Assembly (NCBI RefSeq): GCF_000717175.1
Contig: NZ_JNYD01000028.1
Location: forward strand, 9,388 to 73,387
Source of the DNA: Pseudonocardia autotrophica
GTDB taxonomy: Bacteria; Actinomycetota; Actinomycetes; Mycobacteriales; Pseudonocardiaceae
DNA length: 64,000 bases
Reading direction: 5' to 3'
Part shown: positions 54,053-63,663 of the stretch, piece by piece
Layout of the letters: each line of letters opens with the position of its first letter
Position numbering within the stretch: the first letter of the stretch is position 1
Position numbers and translations under genes: made by a program
Notes under the pieces: model-generated
Told to the model about the DNA's origin: nothing
Databases searched by the model: none
The model's input: only the letters and a program-made list of their open reading frames with translations

Positions 54053-55795
54053 ATGAACGTCGGAGCGATTGAGTTTCACTCCACGCACCCCCGCGACGCC
54101 CACGACGTGCTGCGCCGGGCCCGGGATCTGCTCCTCGACAGCCCGGGCCGCCGGGACGAGATCGCGGACGGCTTCGCGTGGCCGGATCTCGGTGCATCCT
54201 TCAACTGGGCCGTGGACTGGTTCGACCGGATCGCCCGCGCGAACGACGCGCCGGCCCTGCGGATCGTCGAGGAGGGAGGCGCGGACTCCACCTACAGCTT
54301 TGAGGAGCTGCGGCACCGGTCTGACCAGGTTGCCCGCCGGCTGGAGCAGCTCGGCGTCGGGCGCGGAGATCCGGTGATTCTGATGCTGGGCAACCAGGTC
54401 GAGCTGTGGGAGTCGATGCTGGCGGTGATGAAGATCGGCGCCGTCCTGGTGCCCACGACGACCGCGCTGGGCCCGTCGGACCTCGCTGATCGGGTCCGGC
54501 GAAGTGGTGCCCGTGCCGTCGTCGCAAACGCCGCGGACACGCCGAAGTTCGACGGGATCGGAGGGGACCACCTTCGGCTCGTGGTCGGGCAGGCATCCGG
54601 ATGGACGGAGTACCAGACGTGCCGGGCGATCGAGTCGCCCGCCCCGTTCGCGTCCACCACGGTGCCGGAAGACCGCATGCTGATGTACTTCACCTCTGGG
54701 ACGACGAGTAAGCCCAAGCTCGTCGAGCACACTCAGGCCTCCTACGGCCTGGGGCACCTGACCACCATGTACTTCCTCGGTCTACGACCGGGCGACGTCC
54801 ACCTCAACATCAGCTCGCCGGGGTGGGCAAAGCACTCCTGGAGCTGCTTCTTCGCGCCATGGCTCGCCGAGGCAACAGTCTTTGTTTACAACTACTCGCG
54901 CTTCGACGCCGCCGCGCTGCTCGCCGAGATCCGACGCTGCGGGGTCACCAGCCTGTGCGCGCCGCCCACGGTGTGGCGGATGCTGATTCAGGCCGACATC
55001 TCCGGCGGCAGCGGGCAGCTCCGGGAGCTCCTCAGCGCGGGTGAGCCACTGAATGCCGAGGTCATCGCTCATATTCGCATGCACTGGGGGCTCACGATCC
55101 GGGACGGCTTCGGCCAGACGGAAACCACCGCGCTGGTGGGGAACCCGCCCGGCGCCCCGCTCAAGGTCGGGTCGATGGGCAAGCCCCTGCCGGGCGTGCC
55201 CGTGACCGTCGTGGACCCGGTCACCGGCTCGCCCGTGGACGAGGGTGAGATCTGCCTCGACCTGACGCAGCGGCCGGTCAACCTCATGGTCGGCTACGTC
55301 GACGACCCTGAGAACACCGCGGAGGTCATGGCAGCGGGGCTCTACCACACCGGTGACGTTGCATCCCGGGACGCCGACGGCTATCTCACCTACATCGGCC
55401 GCACGGACGACGTCTTCAAGGCCTCCGATTACAAGGTCTCGCCGTTCGAGCTCGAGAGCGTCCTGCTGGAGCATCCGGCAATCGCCGAGGCCGCCGTCGT
55501 GCCGGCGCCGGACCCGACCAGACTGGCAGTCCCCAAGGCGTACGTGACCCTCGCGGCCGGCTGGTCCCCGGACGACGACACCGCCTTCGAGATCCTGCGC
55601 TTCGCTCGCCAGCGGTTGGCGCCCTATCAGCGTGTTCGTCGGATCGAGTTCGCTGCGCTTCCGAAGACCATCTCCGGAAAGATCCGGCGCGCCGAGCTGC
55701 GTGAGCGGGAGAGCTCGGGGAAACGCCCGCAGCGGGAGTGGAGGGACGACCAGTTCCCTGCCCTGAAGGGGCCCGCGGGCGACCGGGGTCGCTGA
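54053..55795 (+). CDS. Acyl-CoA synthetase (AMP-forming, MACS/acetyl-CoA synthetase-like)
   Basis: A 580-residue adenylate-forming ligase. ATG 54053 is preferred over ATG 54044 because of the spacing from GAGAGAAGG. It has the P-loop MYFTSGTTSKPKLVEHT, SSPGWAKHSWSCFFAPW, DGFGQTETTALVGNPPG, LYHTGDVASRDADGYLTYIGRTDDVFKASDYKV with the A8 hinge (positions about 440-472), and KTISGKIRRAELR with the catalytic Lys. The W-x-KHSWS region recalls medium-chain acyl-CoA synthetases. It would activate the imported acid. Confidence 0.92.
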   Translation: MNVGAIEFHSTHPRDAHDVLRRARDLLLDSPGRRDEIADGFAWPDLGASFNWAVDWFDRIARANDAPALRIVEEGGADSTYSFEELRHRSDQVARRLEQLGVGRGDPVILMLGNQVELWESMLAVMKIGAVLVPTTTALGPSDLADRVRRSGARAVVANAADTPKFDGIGGDHLRLVVGQASGWTEYQTCRAIESPAPFASTTVPEDRMLMYFTSGTTSKPKLVEHTQASYGLGHLTTMYFLGLRPGDVHLNISSPGWAKHSWSCFFAPWLAEATVFVYNYSRFDAAALLAEIRRCGVTSLCAPPTVWRMLIQADISGGSGQLRELLSAGEPLNAEVIAHIRMHWGLTIRDGFGQTETTALVGNPPGAPLKVGSMGKPLPGVPVTVVDPVTGSPVDEGEICLDLTQRPVNLMVGYVDDPENTAEVMAAGLYHTGDVASRDADGYLTYIGRTDDVFKASDYKVSPFELESVLLEHPAIAEAAVVPAPDPTRLAVPKAYVTLAAGWSPDDDTAFEILRFARQRLAPYQRVRRIEFAALPKTISGKIRRAELRERESSGKRPQREWRDDQFPALKGPAGDRGR

Positions 55796-55864
55796 CCGCT
55801 GCACCCACACCAGGCGGGGTCGGCACCGACCGATCCCATTGAGAGATCGACGGGAGAGTTCGCC

Positions 55865-56887
55865 ATGTCCGAGAACGGGGCTGAACTGCGGTTCGACGGC
55901 CGGGTCGCAGTCGTGACCGGTGCGGGAAGCGGGCTCGGTCGCGCCCACGCGGAGCTGCTCGCGTCGCGGGGTGCCCGCGTCGTCGTCAGCGAGCTGCCGG
56001 CGTCCGAGCAGCGCGCCCTCGAGGTGTGTGCAGGCATCGCTGCACAAGGCGGCCAGGCCGTGCCGGTTCTCGGGCGGGTCGGGGATGCCGCCCACGCCGA
56101 GGAGCTGGTCGTCGCGGCCCTCGATCATTTCGGCCGGATCGACATCGTCGTCAACAACGCCGGGACCCCCGGAACGGTCGGGATGACCGCGGAGTACGCG
56201 CCGACGGAGACCCTCGAGGCACAGTACGACGTGCACCTGCGCGGGCCCATGCAGATCAACCGTGCGGCCTGGCCGCACTTCGTGGACCAACGCTACGGGC
56301 GGATCCTGCTGACCTCGTCTCCCAACGGCACCGGCTGGATGCCCGGAGCGGCCGGCTACGAGATCGACTACGCCACGGCAAAGGGTGCGATATTCGCGCT
56401 CGCCCGGCAGACGGCGGGCGCGGGGATCGCCCATGGCATCAAGGTCAACGCGCTCATGCCGTGGGCCTACACGACCATGGTGCGCACCAACTACGGCACC
56501 TCCGAGATGGGGCGCTGGATGGAGGCCAACCTCCGCGCGGACCTTGCCGTCGCCGGTGTGCTGCCGCTGCTGCACGAGGACTGCCCGACGACCGGCGAGA
56601 CCATCTCCTCAGCGGGTGGCCGCGTCGCCCGGGTCTTCTTCGCGGCGACCCGCGGCTACTTCGGTCCGAAGCTCACGCCCGAGACCGTCATGGCGAATTG
56701 GTCGCAGGTCATGGGCACGGTCGGGGAGACCGGCGAACTACAGGACGCCTTCGAACAGACCTTCGTCCGCGAGCGCGAGGTGCTCTACCGGACGCTGAAC
56801 GAGGGCGCGGTCCCGGATCTCCCGTGGATCGTGCACCAGGTGCTGAAGCCGTCCTCGGCCGAAGACACATCTGCCCGGATCCCGTGA
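55865..56887 (+). CDS. SDR family oxidoreductase, long form (MFE2-like)
   Basis: A 340-residue SDR resembling the 3-hydroxyacyl-CoA dehydrogenase unit of multifunctional enzyme type 2. It has TGAGSGLGRAHAELLASRGARVVV, VNNAGTPG, LTSSPNG, YATAKGA-type Tyr/Lys region (EIDYATAKGAIFALA) and NALMPWAYT. A C-terminal extension of about 80 residues beyond the core, including FAATRGYFGPKLTPETV, is longer than in simple SDRs. It would oxidise a 3-hydroxyacyl-CoA after hydration. ATG 55865 follows a GGGAGAG site. Confidence 0.87.
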   Translation: MSENGAELRFDGRVAVVTGAGSGLGRAHAELLASRGARVVVSELPASEQRALEVCAGIAAQGGQAVPVLGRVGDAAHAEELVVAALDHFGRIDIVVNNAGTPGTVGMTAEYAPTETLEAQYDVHLRGPMQINRAAWPHFVDQRYGRILLTSSPNGTGWMPGAAGYEIDYATAKGAIFALARQTAGAGIAHGIKVNALMPWAYTTMVRTNYGTSEMGRWMEANLRADLAVAGVLPLLHEDCPTTGETISSAGGRVARVFFAATRGYFGPKLTPETVMANWSQVMGTVGETGELQDAFEQTFVREREVLYRTLNEGAVPDLPWIVHQVLKPSSAEDTSARIP

Positions 56888-56904
56888 CCCGCCCGCCGGG
56901 CGGG
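56888..56904 (+). terminator. Possible GC-rich hairpin
   Basis: CCCGCC and GGCGGG flank a 5-base loop right after the SDR stop, within a longer run of CGGG repeats. There is no T-run. It may lower read-through into the IclR gene. Confidence 0.35.
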
Positions 56905-57038
56905 CGGGCGCAGGAGAGGCTGAGAGGTGGGGGAGCATGCGGACGACGACGGTCGACATCGACGTCGATAGAATGGGCCGTACGACGGTGGTGTCGCACC
57001 CGCCGGATGGTCGGCCGGTAGGCGGGGAGGACGAGAAC

Positions 57039-57764
57039 GTGACGGAGCCGGCGCTCAAGGCGCACCGCACGGTCTCTAGGGTCACCTCGATCCTGGAACA
57101 CGTGGCACAACAGCCGCGTGTCCCGCTGAGCAGGCTGACGACGATCCTCGACGCCCCGAAGTCCTCGGTCTTCGCTCTGGTGAAGGGCCTGGTCTCGGAG
57201 GGTTACCTCGTCGAGGACGAGCTCGGCTACTCGCTCGGGCCGGCCGTGGCGAACCTCCTCAGGTCCGAAGGGCCGACCCTGGCAGACATTGCCCAGGCCA
57301 CGCTCGTGGAGCTGCGCGACCTGTTCGACGAGACCGTGATGCTGGCGACGCGAGTCGGGGACTCGTTGATCTACATCGCCTCCGCGGAGTCGCGTCAGCC
57401 GATCCGCTACTCCGCCCCTCTCCGTGTGCGCAGGCCTCTCTACCCGACGAGCACCGGCAAGGTCTTCCTCGCCTGGTCCACGCGCCGCCGTCGCCGCACC
57501 TACCTGCGTTCGTTGATCGACGACGAGCGCACACTGCTAGACGCCGAGGCGGAGTTGGAGCAGGTCCGACGCGAAGGAGTCTCCTACAACCGGGGAGAGA
57601 CCTTGCCGGACGTCTCCGCCGTTGCACGGCCGATCCTCGTCCGCGACGAGGTCGTCGGTGTCATCGCTGTGGCCGGCCCGACCGTCCGAATGCCGCCAAC
57701 GCTGGACCATGCGCCGGAAGCTCTGGCACAAGCAACGGGTCGGTTGGCGGAACGACTGTCGTGA
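57039..57764 (+). CDS. IclR family transcriptional regulator
   Basis: A 241-residue IclR-type regulator. GTG 57039 is chosen because GGGGAGGA sits 8 bp upstream; an in-frame ATG at 56937 would add 34 uncharacteristic residues. The N-terminal winged helix (VSRVTSILEHVAQQPRVPLSRLTTILDAPKSSVFALVKGL, residues about 11-50) precedes the effector domain with YPTSTGKVFLAW and SYNRGETLPDVSAVARPI. IclR proteins often control neighbouring acid or aromatic catabolic genes, so this probably regulates block 3. A TCGACGTCGA palindrome lies upstream near 56962-56971. Confidence 0.87.
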   Translation: MTEPALKAHRTVSRVTSILEHVAQQPRVPLSRLTTILDAPKSSVFALVKGLVSEGYLVEDELGYSLGPAVANLLRSEGPTLADIAQATLVELRDLFDETVMLATRVGDSLIYIASAESRQPIRYSAPLRVRRPLYPTSTGKVFLAWSTRRRRRTYLRSLIDDERTLLDAEAELEQVRREGVSYNRGETLPDVSAVARPILVRDEVVGVIAVAGPTVRMPPTLDHAPEALAQATGRLAERLS

Positions 57765-58162
57765 CTCACTCACTGACGCTCACGGAGAGCGACGGCAGAG
57801 GCTCGGCCTAGACCTCCCCCCACGGTGTGACGAAGTCGCATCTCCTGAACCGACGAGGGGCTGACCTCACCGGTGGCGAGAGCAGCGGTCGGTCTGGTTT
57901 GTGCCCGAACAACGGGAGAGTGAGCTCGCGAGCGAGTCACCCCAGGACGTCGCCAGCCCGCCAGCTAGTGCGAACGTGACTTCGATTCAGCACGAGCGCG
58001 AGCTGATTTGGCCCCTCAACAAAGGTCATACCCGAACACACCCGCCGACGGTTATGAGGGGCTCACCCTCACCACCGGCCTGACCCGCTCAGCCGCAGAT
58101 CTCAAGAAGACCGTCTCACGGCATGACGGCCGCGGGCGGCATCGATCGTACGAGGAGCTCCT
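57765..58162. other. Intergenic region without supported genes
   Basis: About 400 bp between the IclR gene and the small frame before the lyase. Open frames here lack start-site support or recognisable motifs. A perfect GCTCGCGAGC palindrome at 57924-57933 could be a regulator site for the lyase operon. No clear promoter hexamers were identified. Confidence 0.4.
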
Positions 58163-58321
58163 ATGACCCCCTGGTGGCACCCGCGTGACCCGTCTGTCGG
58201 TATAGAGCTCGGCGAGGAGCTCAGGAAGGCCCACACAAGCGAGCTCAACGAGGTAGAGATGCGCGGCACGTCCCTGCAGGCCCGCCGACTCGGCGGCGTC
58301 CTCACCTTCCGGAATGCCTGA
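58163..58321 (+). CDS. Possible 52-residue small protein before the lyase gene
   Basis: A short open frame from ATG 58163 with GAGGAG directly upstream (58152-58157), ending one base before ATG 58323 of the lyase gene. The peptide is hydrophilic with an acidic/basic helix (GIELGEELRKAHTSELNEVEM) and a GGVLTFRN end. I do not recognise it. The good ribosome-binding site and near-overlap suggest a leader or coupled small protein, or the tail of a decayed gene. Confidence 0.4.
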   Translation: MTPWWHPRDPSVGIELGEELRKAHTSELNEVEMRGTSLQARRLGGVLTFRNA

Positions 58322-58322
58322 C

Positions 58323-59252
58323 ATGGATTTCGGAGTCACATCGCTCGATGGTCTGCCGCTGCCTCCGCGGGTCACGATCTGCGAGGTCGGGCCGCGGGAT
58401 GGGCTGCAGAACGAGTCCACCGTGTTGCCGGTCGAGGTGAAGGCGGAGTTCGTGGAGCGCCTGGTCGATGCCGGGCACACCGTGGTCGAGACGACGAGCT
58501 TCGTGCATCCGAGGTGGGTACCTCAGCTGGCCGATGCCGAGAACCTCCTGCGTGCGCTCACCCCAGTGCCCGGAGTGCGCTACCCGGTGCTGGTGCCCAA
58601 CCCGCGTGGTCTGGACCGTGCCCTCGACCTCGGTGTCCAGGACGTCGCGGTGTTCGGCAGCGTGACCGAGACCTTCGCCCGCCGCAACCTCAACCGCACC
58701 GTTGACCAGTCGTTGAAGATGTTCGCCCCGGTGGTGGCCCGGGCCCGCGAGGCGGGGCTGCGAGTCCGCGGCTACCTGTCGATGTGCTTCGGCGACCCCT
58801 GGGAAGGCGAGGTCTCGCCACGCCAGGTGCTCGACGCCGCGACCCGGATGATGGCCTTGGGCTGCACCGAGCTCAGCCTCGGTGACACCATCGGCGTCGC
58901 GACGCCCGGCCGAGTCATTGCCGTTCTCGACGCCCTGATCGCCTCTGGCATCGGCGTCGACTCGATCGCCGTGCACTTCCACGACACCTACGGCCAGGCG
59001 CTGGCCAACGCCCTGACTGCTTTGCGCCGCGGCGTGACCACCTTCGACGCCTCCGCAGGAGGCCTGGGGGGATGCCCGTACGCCGGCAGCGCGACCGGCA
59101 ACCTCGCCACCGAGGACCTGCTGTGGCAGCTGCACGGGCTGGGCATCGACACCGGCATCGACTTGCAGAAGATGGTCGACACCAGCACGTGGTTGGCCAA
59201 AGAGCTCGGCCGCCCGAGCCCGTCGCGCACCGTCACGGCCCTCGCCGGCTGA
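58323..59252 (+). CDS. Hydroxymethylglutaryl-CoA lyase-like protein
   Basis: A 309-residue TIM-barrel lyase of the HMG-CoA lyase/DRE-TIM family. It has EVGPRDGLQNE (metal and catalytic Arg/Asp), TSFVHPRWVPQLADAE, LSLGDTIGVATPG, HFHDTYGQALAN (metal His ligands) and GGLGGCPYAGSATGN with the conserved loop Cys. It would split a 3-hydroxy-3-methylglutaryl-CoA-like ester into acetyl-CoA and a 3-oxoacid such as acetoacetate. The following CoA-transferase pair could re-activate that product. ATG 58323 is used; ATG 58314 is an alternative. Confidence 0.9.
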   Translation: MDFGVTSLDGLPLPPRVTICEVGPRDGLQNESTVLPVEVKAEFVERLVDAGHTVVETTSFVHPRWVPQLADAENLLRALTPVPGVRYPVLVPNPRGLDRALDLGVQDVAVFGSVTETFARRNLNRTVDQSLKMFAPVVARAREAGLRVRGYLSMCFGDPWEGEVSPRQVLDAATRMMALGCTELSLGDTIGVATPGRVIAVLDALIASGIGVDSIAVHFHDTYGQALANALTALRRGVTTFDASAGGLGGCPYAGSATGNLATEDLLWQLHGLGIDTGIDLQKMVDTSTWLAKELGRPSPSRTVTALAG

Positions 59253-59286
59253 CACCCCACCGTCTATCTCGCCCCAGGAGGAACGC

Positions 59287-60051
59287 ATGGACAAGGTGCT
59301 CACTGCGGAGCAGGCACTGGCCGGTATCGGCGATGGCGCGACACTGGCGGTCGGTGGGTTCGGGCTCTGCGGCATCCCATCCACCCTCATCGCCGCCCTG
59401 CACCGGGCCGGGGTGAGCGACCTGCGAGTCGTGTCGAACAACTGCGGCGTGGACGACTGGGGGTTGGGGATCCTGCTCGCCGACCGCCGGATCAGCCGGG
59501 TCACCGGCTCCTATGTCGGGGAGAACAAGGAGTTCGCCCGCCAGTACCTGTCCGGCGAGCTTGAGGTCGAACTCTGTCCGCAGGGAACCCTCGCCGAACG
59601 GCTGCGCGCTGGCGGCTGCGGCATCCCCGCCTTCTTCACCCCCGCCGGGGTCGGCACCCAGATCGCCGACGGCGGGCTGCCCTGGCGCTACCACCTCGAC
59701 GGCACCGTCGCCGTCGCCTCCCCGGCCAAGGAGGTCCGCGAGTTCGGCGGCGTCGCGCACGTGCTCGAGGAAGCCATCGTCACCGACTACGCCCTCGTCG
59801 CCGCCGCCCGCGGCGACCGGCACGGCAACCTCGTGTTCGACAAGACCGCGCAGAACTTCAACCCGCTGTGCGCCATGGCCGGCCGGGTCACCATCGCCGA
59901 AGTCCAGGAGCTGGTCGAACCCGGCGAGTTCGACCCCGCCCAGATCCACCTTCCAGGAATCTTCGTCCAACACGTCGTGCACGGCCCGGACGTCGAGAAG
60001 CGCATCGAGAAGACCACCGTCACCGACACTGCCCCGAAGGCGACCCGATGA
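59287..60051 (+). CDS. scoA: 3-oxoacid CoA-transferase subunit A
   Basis: A 254-residue family I CoA-transferase alpha subunit. It has [46 protein letters not shown] and [15 protein letters not shown], the typical glycine-rich CoA-binding loops. With subunit B (4-bp overlap) it transfers CoA from succinyl-CoA or another donor to a 3-oxoacid such as acetoacetate, which fits the lyase upstream. AGGAGG precedes ATG 59287. No motif is missing. Confidence 0.92.
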   Translation: MDKVLTAEQALAGIGDGATLAVGGFGLCGIPSTLIAALHRAGVSDLRVVSNNCGVDDWGLGILLADRRISRVTGSYVGENKEFARQYLSGELEVELCPQGTLAERLRAGGCGIPAFFTPAGVGTQIADGGLPWRYHLDGTVAVASPAKEVREFGGVAHVLEEAIVTDYALVAAARGDRHGNLVFDKTAQNFNPLCAMAGRVTIAEVQELVEPGEFDPAQIHLPGIFVQHVVHGPDVEKRIEKTTVTDTAPKATR

Positions 60052-60689
60052 GCCTGACCCGCACCCAGATGGCCGCCCGTGCCGCAGCCGAGCTGCGCGA
60101 CGGCCAGTACGTCAACCTCGGCATCGGCCTGCCCACCCTCATCCCAGGCTTCCTGCCCGAGGGTGTGCACGTGGTGCTGCACAGCGAGAACGGCCTGCTC
60201 GGCACCGGCCCCTACCCCACCCCCGACGCCGTCGACCCCGACCTGATCAACGCCGGCAAGGAGACCGTCACCATCCGCCCCGGCGCCTCCTACTTCGACT
60301 CGGCTCTGTCCTTCGGGATCATCCGCGGCGGCCACCTCGACGTCGCCCTCCTCGGCGCCATGCAGGTCTCTGAGCACGGCGACCTGTCGAACTGGGCCGT
60401 CCCGGGGAAGATGGTCAAGGGCATGGGCGGGGCCATGGACCTCGTCCACGGCGCCCGCCGCGTGATCGTGCTGATGGAGCACACCGTCAAGGACGGGTCA
60501 CCGAAGATCCTTCGCGAGAACACCCTGCCCTACACCGGGCTGCGCGTGGTGAACCGGATCATCACCGACCTCGCCGTCCTCGACGTCACCGACGACGGGC
60601 TCGTCCTGGTCGAGACCGCGCCGGGCGTCACCGTCGGCGAGGTCCGCGCCGCCACCGACGCACCCCTGCAGATTGGGGTAGCGGCGTGA
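60048..60689 (+). CDS. scoB: 3-oxoacid CoA-transferase subunit B
   Basis: A 213-residue beta subunit of the family I CoA-transferase. It contains [27 protein letters not shown] with the catalytic Glu that forms the glutamyl-CoA intermediate, [29 protein letters not shown] core and MGGAMDLV. Start ATG 60048 lies in the ATGA overlap with subunit A, and the stop overlaps GTG 60686 of the next gene. It works as a heteromer with subunit A. Confidence 0.92.
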   Translation: MSLTRTQMAARAAAELRDGQYVNLGIGLPTLIPGFLPEGVHVVLHSENGLLGTGPYPTPDAVDPDLINAGKETVTIRPGASYFDSALSFGIIRGGHLDVALLGAMQVSEHGDLSNWAVPGKMVKGMGGAMDLVHGARRVIVLMEHTVKDGSPKILRENTLPYTGLRVVNRIITDLAVLDVTDDGLVLVETAPGVTVGEVRAATDAPLQIGVAA

Positions 60690-61495
60690 GCGAGCTCGTC
60701 CACCGCGACACCACCGACGGCGTCGCGACGATCACCCTCGACTCCCCCGCCAACCGCAACGCGCTGTCGGCGCAGCTACGCCGCGAGCTGATCGACCACC
60801 TCGACACCGCGCTCGCCGACGACGCCGTGCGGATGATCGTGCTGACCCACACCGGCACCGTCTTCTGCGCCGGTATGGACCTCAAGGAATCAAAGGGGCA
60901 GAGCGCCGGGCAGCAGGGGGTCACCGAGGTTCCGCGCATCCTCGAGACGATCTGGACCTCGCCCAAGCCCATCCTCGCGCGGCTCACCGGCCCGGCCCGC
61001 GCCGGCGGCCTCGGCCTCGTCGCCGCCTGCGACTTCGCCGTCGCCGCCAACACCGCCACCTTCGCCTTCACCGAGGTGTGGCTGGGGCTGGTGCCCGCCG
61101 TCATCTCAGTGACGGTGCTACCCCGGCTGCTGCCGCGTGCCGCGCACGAGCTCTTCCTCACCGGCGAAACCTTCGACGCCGCCCGCGCTGCCACCATCGG
61201 CCTGATCAACCGCGCCGTCCCCACCGACGAGGTCGACGCCGAGATCAGCCGCTACCTCGACATGCTCCGGCGCGGCGCACCCGGCGCCCTCGCCGGGGTC
61301 AAGGACCTGCTGCGCCGCGAACGCCCGAGTTCAATGTCCGACGACTTCGCACAGATGAACGCCCTGTCCGCCGACTTCTTCGCAAGCACCGAAGGCCAGG
61401 AAGGCATACGCGCCTTCGCCGAAAAGCGTTGTCCCACCTGGGTGTATCGAGACGACTCCCTCTTTTCTGCGCTGACGACACCCAAGTCGACCTAA
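60686..61495 (+). CDS. Enoyl-CoA hydratase/isomerase family protein
   Basis: A 269-residue crotonase-fold protein starting at GTG 60686. It has [21 protein letters not shown] (oxyanion Gly), [18 protein letters not shown] and [14 protein letters not shown] with a Glu in the normal catalytic area. It would hydrate the enoyl-CoA formed by the acyl-CoA dehydrogenase at 51539, or a glutaconyl-type intermediate feeding the HMG-CoA-lyase-like enzyme. The C-terminal tail ([11 protein letters not shown]) is slightly longer than usual. It overlaps scoB by 4 bp. Confidence 0.9.
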   Translation: MSELVHRDTTDGVATITLDSPANRNALSAQLRRELIDHLDTALADDAVRMIVLTHTGTVFCAGMDLKESKGQSAGQQGVTEVPRILETIWTSPKPILARLTGPARAGGLGLVAACDFAVAANTATFAFTEVWLGLVPAVISVTVLPRLLPRAAHELFLTGETFDAARAATIGLINRAVPTDEVDAEISRYLDMLRRGAPGALAGVKDLLRRERPSSMSDDFAQMNALSADFFASTEGQEGIRAFAEKRCPTWVYRDDSLFSALTTPKST

Positions 61496-61513
61496 TAGAT
61501 CCGGAGGAAGTAT

Positions 61514-62011
61514 ATGCACATGGCTGACCTGTACCACACTGGTCTTGTCGTGAAGGATCTCCGTTCGTCCATCGAGACTTATGGGGCATTGATGGGGACA
61601 GAGTTCACGCCGCCCCAACTCCGTTGTTTGGATTTGCGTGACGACGCCGCGGAGTACCACGTCGATCTCACAATCGCCTACTCGCGGCAGGGCCCGCATC
61701 GAGTCGAGTTGATCGAGGCGGTTCCGGGCACACTGTGGGACGTCCGCGAGGGTGCTCCGACAGCACACCACCTGGGCATCTGGTGCGACGACGTTCCCGG
61801 CGAGTCGGCGAAGCTCAGCGCCGCGGGCAATCCACTCCTCGCGACCCTGGCGGCGGATCCCGAGCGCGCGACATACCTCGCATACCACAGGCTGCCCGAC
61901 GGCTCCCTCATCGAGCTGGTCGATGCATCGGCTCGGGACAGGCTCGAGGCGTGGTTCGCGGGCGCAGAGTACGCGGGCCCAGCCGGCCGGCACGCGCGGC
62001 CTTCAGAGTAG
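61514..62011 (+). CDS. VOC family (glyoxalase/dioxygenase-like) protein
   Basis: A 165-residue vicinal-oxygen-chelate protein with two beta-alpha-beta-beta-beta modules. LYHTGLVVKDLRSSIETY opens module 1, VELIEAVPG supplies a possible metal Glu, AHHLGIWCDDVPGE opens module 2 with a likely metal His, and SLIELVD gives the last metal Glu. It resembles methylmalonyl-CoA epimerase/glyoxalase-type members, so it may be an epimerase for an acyl-CoA. GGAGGAAG precedes ATG 61514. Exact activity open. Confidence 0.82.
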   Translation: MHMADLYHTGLVVKDLRSSIETYGALMGTEFTPPQLRCLDLRDDAAEYHVDLTIAYSRQGPHRVELIEAVPGTLWDVREGAPTAHHLGIWCDDVPGESAKLSAAGNPLLATLAADPERATYLAYHRLPDGSLIELVDASARDRLEAWFAGAEYAGPAGRHARPSE

Positions 62012-62174
62012 TACCTGCCTCGTACTGATGGCCGGAGCGCGAAAGGGAGCGGAAGGCGCTCGGCCGGCAGGTCTGCAGGCAGCGGCGCCAACGCTCAGCA
62101 CGCGTAAGACAGAGCGGGGGAGTGACGACCGTCTTGTCGCGACCAAGCATGTCAAACAGAGGGGAGCAGGAAGC

Positions 62175-62714
62175 ATGATCACGCAAATTCGCCAGATCAT
62201 TACTGGCCACGACGAGAATGGGAAGTCGATACTCGTCTCAGACCATGTGATGGAGCCGGTGCAAGTCGCTGCGATCTACGGCTCCGAGTTCTACATGGTG
62301 TGGGGAACTGAAGGCCCTGAGGCACGCGTGGGGATGTCGGCTGAAGGGCCGACAACGACCCCGTTCTTTCCCCGTCTCGGGGGCACGCGGTTCGTGTTGC
62401 TGCGCTACGCACCGGACTCCTCGGTACCGGAGAACATCGGTGATCCCGATGAGGTCGCAGCGGAGGTGGCCGAGAAGCTCGATGGGATGTTCGAGCCCTT
62501 TGAAGCCGGCAATCCCAAGATGCACACCACCGACTCGATCGACTACGCGTTCTGCGTCGAGGGTGAGATGTGGATGGAGCTCGATGACGGCCAGGAGGTG
62601 CACCTGACCCCGGGAACCTGTCTCGTCCAGCGTGGCACGCGGCACGCTTGGCACAACCGAAGCGACAAACCGTCGCTGATGCTCTACGTGCTCGTTGGAG
62701 CCTCGCGCTCATGA
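62175..62714 (+). CDS. Cupin domain-containing protein
   Basis: A 179-residue protein whose C-terminal half is a cupin: MHTTDSIDYAFCVEGEMWMELDDG followed by LTPGTCLVQRGTRHAWHNRSD (residues about 115-163), giving a single-barrel metal site with His residues in motif 2. The N-terminal part (MITQIRQIITGHDENGKSI) resembles the leading strand region of gentisate-dioxygenase-like or cupin regulators of acid catabolism. A 163-bp spacer separates it from the VOC gene. Role in the pathway unknown; a metal-dependent lyase or sensor is possible. Confidence 0.82.
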   Translation: MITQIRQIITGHDENGKSILVSDHVMEPVQVAAIYGSEFYMVWGTEGPEARVGMSAEGPTTTPFFPRLGGTRFVLLRYAPDSSVPENIGDPDEVAAEVAEKLDGMFEPFEAGNPKMHTTDSIDYAFCVEGEMWMELDDGQEVHLTPGTCLVQRGTRHAWHNRSDKPSLMLYVLVGASRS

Positions 62715-62828
62715 ACGCCGACTCCAGCCTGTCGACACGGGTTGCGGCTACTGCCCAGGAGCCTGTGCTCGCTGCTCCACCCTCAAAGGAGAGCGCTGTG
62801 CGAGTCGCGCGCAAAGGGGGAGAGCCGC

Positions 62829-63659
62829 ATGGCTCAGCTTGACAAAGTCGTTCTTGTCACGGGCGCGGCATCCGGAATAGGGGAGGCCGCTACGCGCCTC
62901 TTCATCGAGCGTGGCGCGTGCGTCGTCGCAACGGACAGGGACGCGAGGAAGCTCGAGATGGTCGCCGACTCGCTGCCGTCCGGACAGCTGTTGACGCTCG
63001 TCGGTGACGTGACGTCGTCGGAGCACGGGCGACTCACTGTGCAACGCGCCGTTGAGGCATTCGGCCGACTGGATGTGGTCTGTAACGTGGCAGGGATCGG
63101 TGCGCGGTTCTCTCTCCGCGAGCTGCCCGAGGACACCTTTGACCGCGTCCTTGCAGTGAATGTCAAAGGGCCGTGGCTCTACACGAAGTACGCCTCCGAG
63201 CAGATGCTTGCGCAGGGCACGGGCGGGTCGATCATCACGGTGAGCTCGATCGCCGCGGGGTTCGGCCTGCCGATGCAGACGGCCTACGGGCCGTCCAAGG
63301 CGGCAGCCCTTCAACTGATGCGCTCCGCCGCAATGGAACTAGCGCCATTCGGAATACGATGCAACTCGGTACTGCCGGGCATCGTGGCCACCCCCATCCT
63401 CGTTGACGCTCCGAGTGAGGATCCCGACGAGTTGAAGCGTCAACTGGCACCATTTCGACAGGGAGCCCAGAATGTTCCCCTGGGGCGCGTCGGCGAGCCA
63501 GGCGACATCGCCAGTACGTTAGCGTTCCTCGCCTCGGACGAGAGCTCCTACATCACCGGGACCCAGATCGTGGTGGACGGTGGGTGGACCGCAGGTTCCG
63601 CCACACGCGGAGTGCTCGCCCCATCCCCTGACTCAACCCCCGACCAGAAACGGCGGTAG
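62829..63659 (+). CDS. SDR family oxidoreductase
   Basis: A 276-residue SDR starting at ATG 62829 (AAGGGGGAG upstream). It has TGAASGIG, TDRD after beta2 (NAD preference), VCNVAGIG (a variant of NNAG), VSSIAAG (Ser), YGPSKAA (Tyr/Lys), IVATPI and QIVVDGG. The tail has about 25 extra hydrophilic residues. It precedes the interrupted alcohol dehydrogenase by 4 bp. It probably handles an alcohol/ketone step related to that enzyme. Confidence 0.87.
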   Translation: MAQLDKVVLVTGAASGIGEAATRLFIERGACVVATDRDARKLEMVADSLPSGQLLTLVGDVTSSEHGRLTVQRAVEAFGRLDVVCNVAGIGARFSLRELPEDTFDRVLAVNVKGPWLYTKYASEQMLAQGTGGSIITVSSIAAGFGLPMQTAYGPSKAAALQLMRSAAMELAPFGIRCNSVLPGIVATPILVDAPSEDPDELKRQLAPFRQGAQNVPLGRVGEPGDIASTLAFLASDESSYITGTQIVVDGGWTAGSATRGVLAPSPDSTPDQKRR

Positions 63660-63663
63660 AAAC

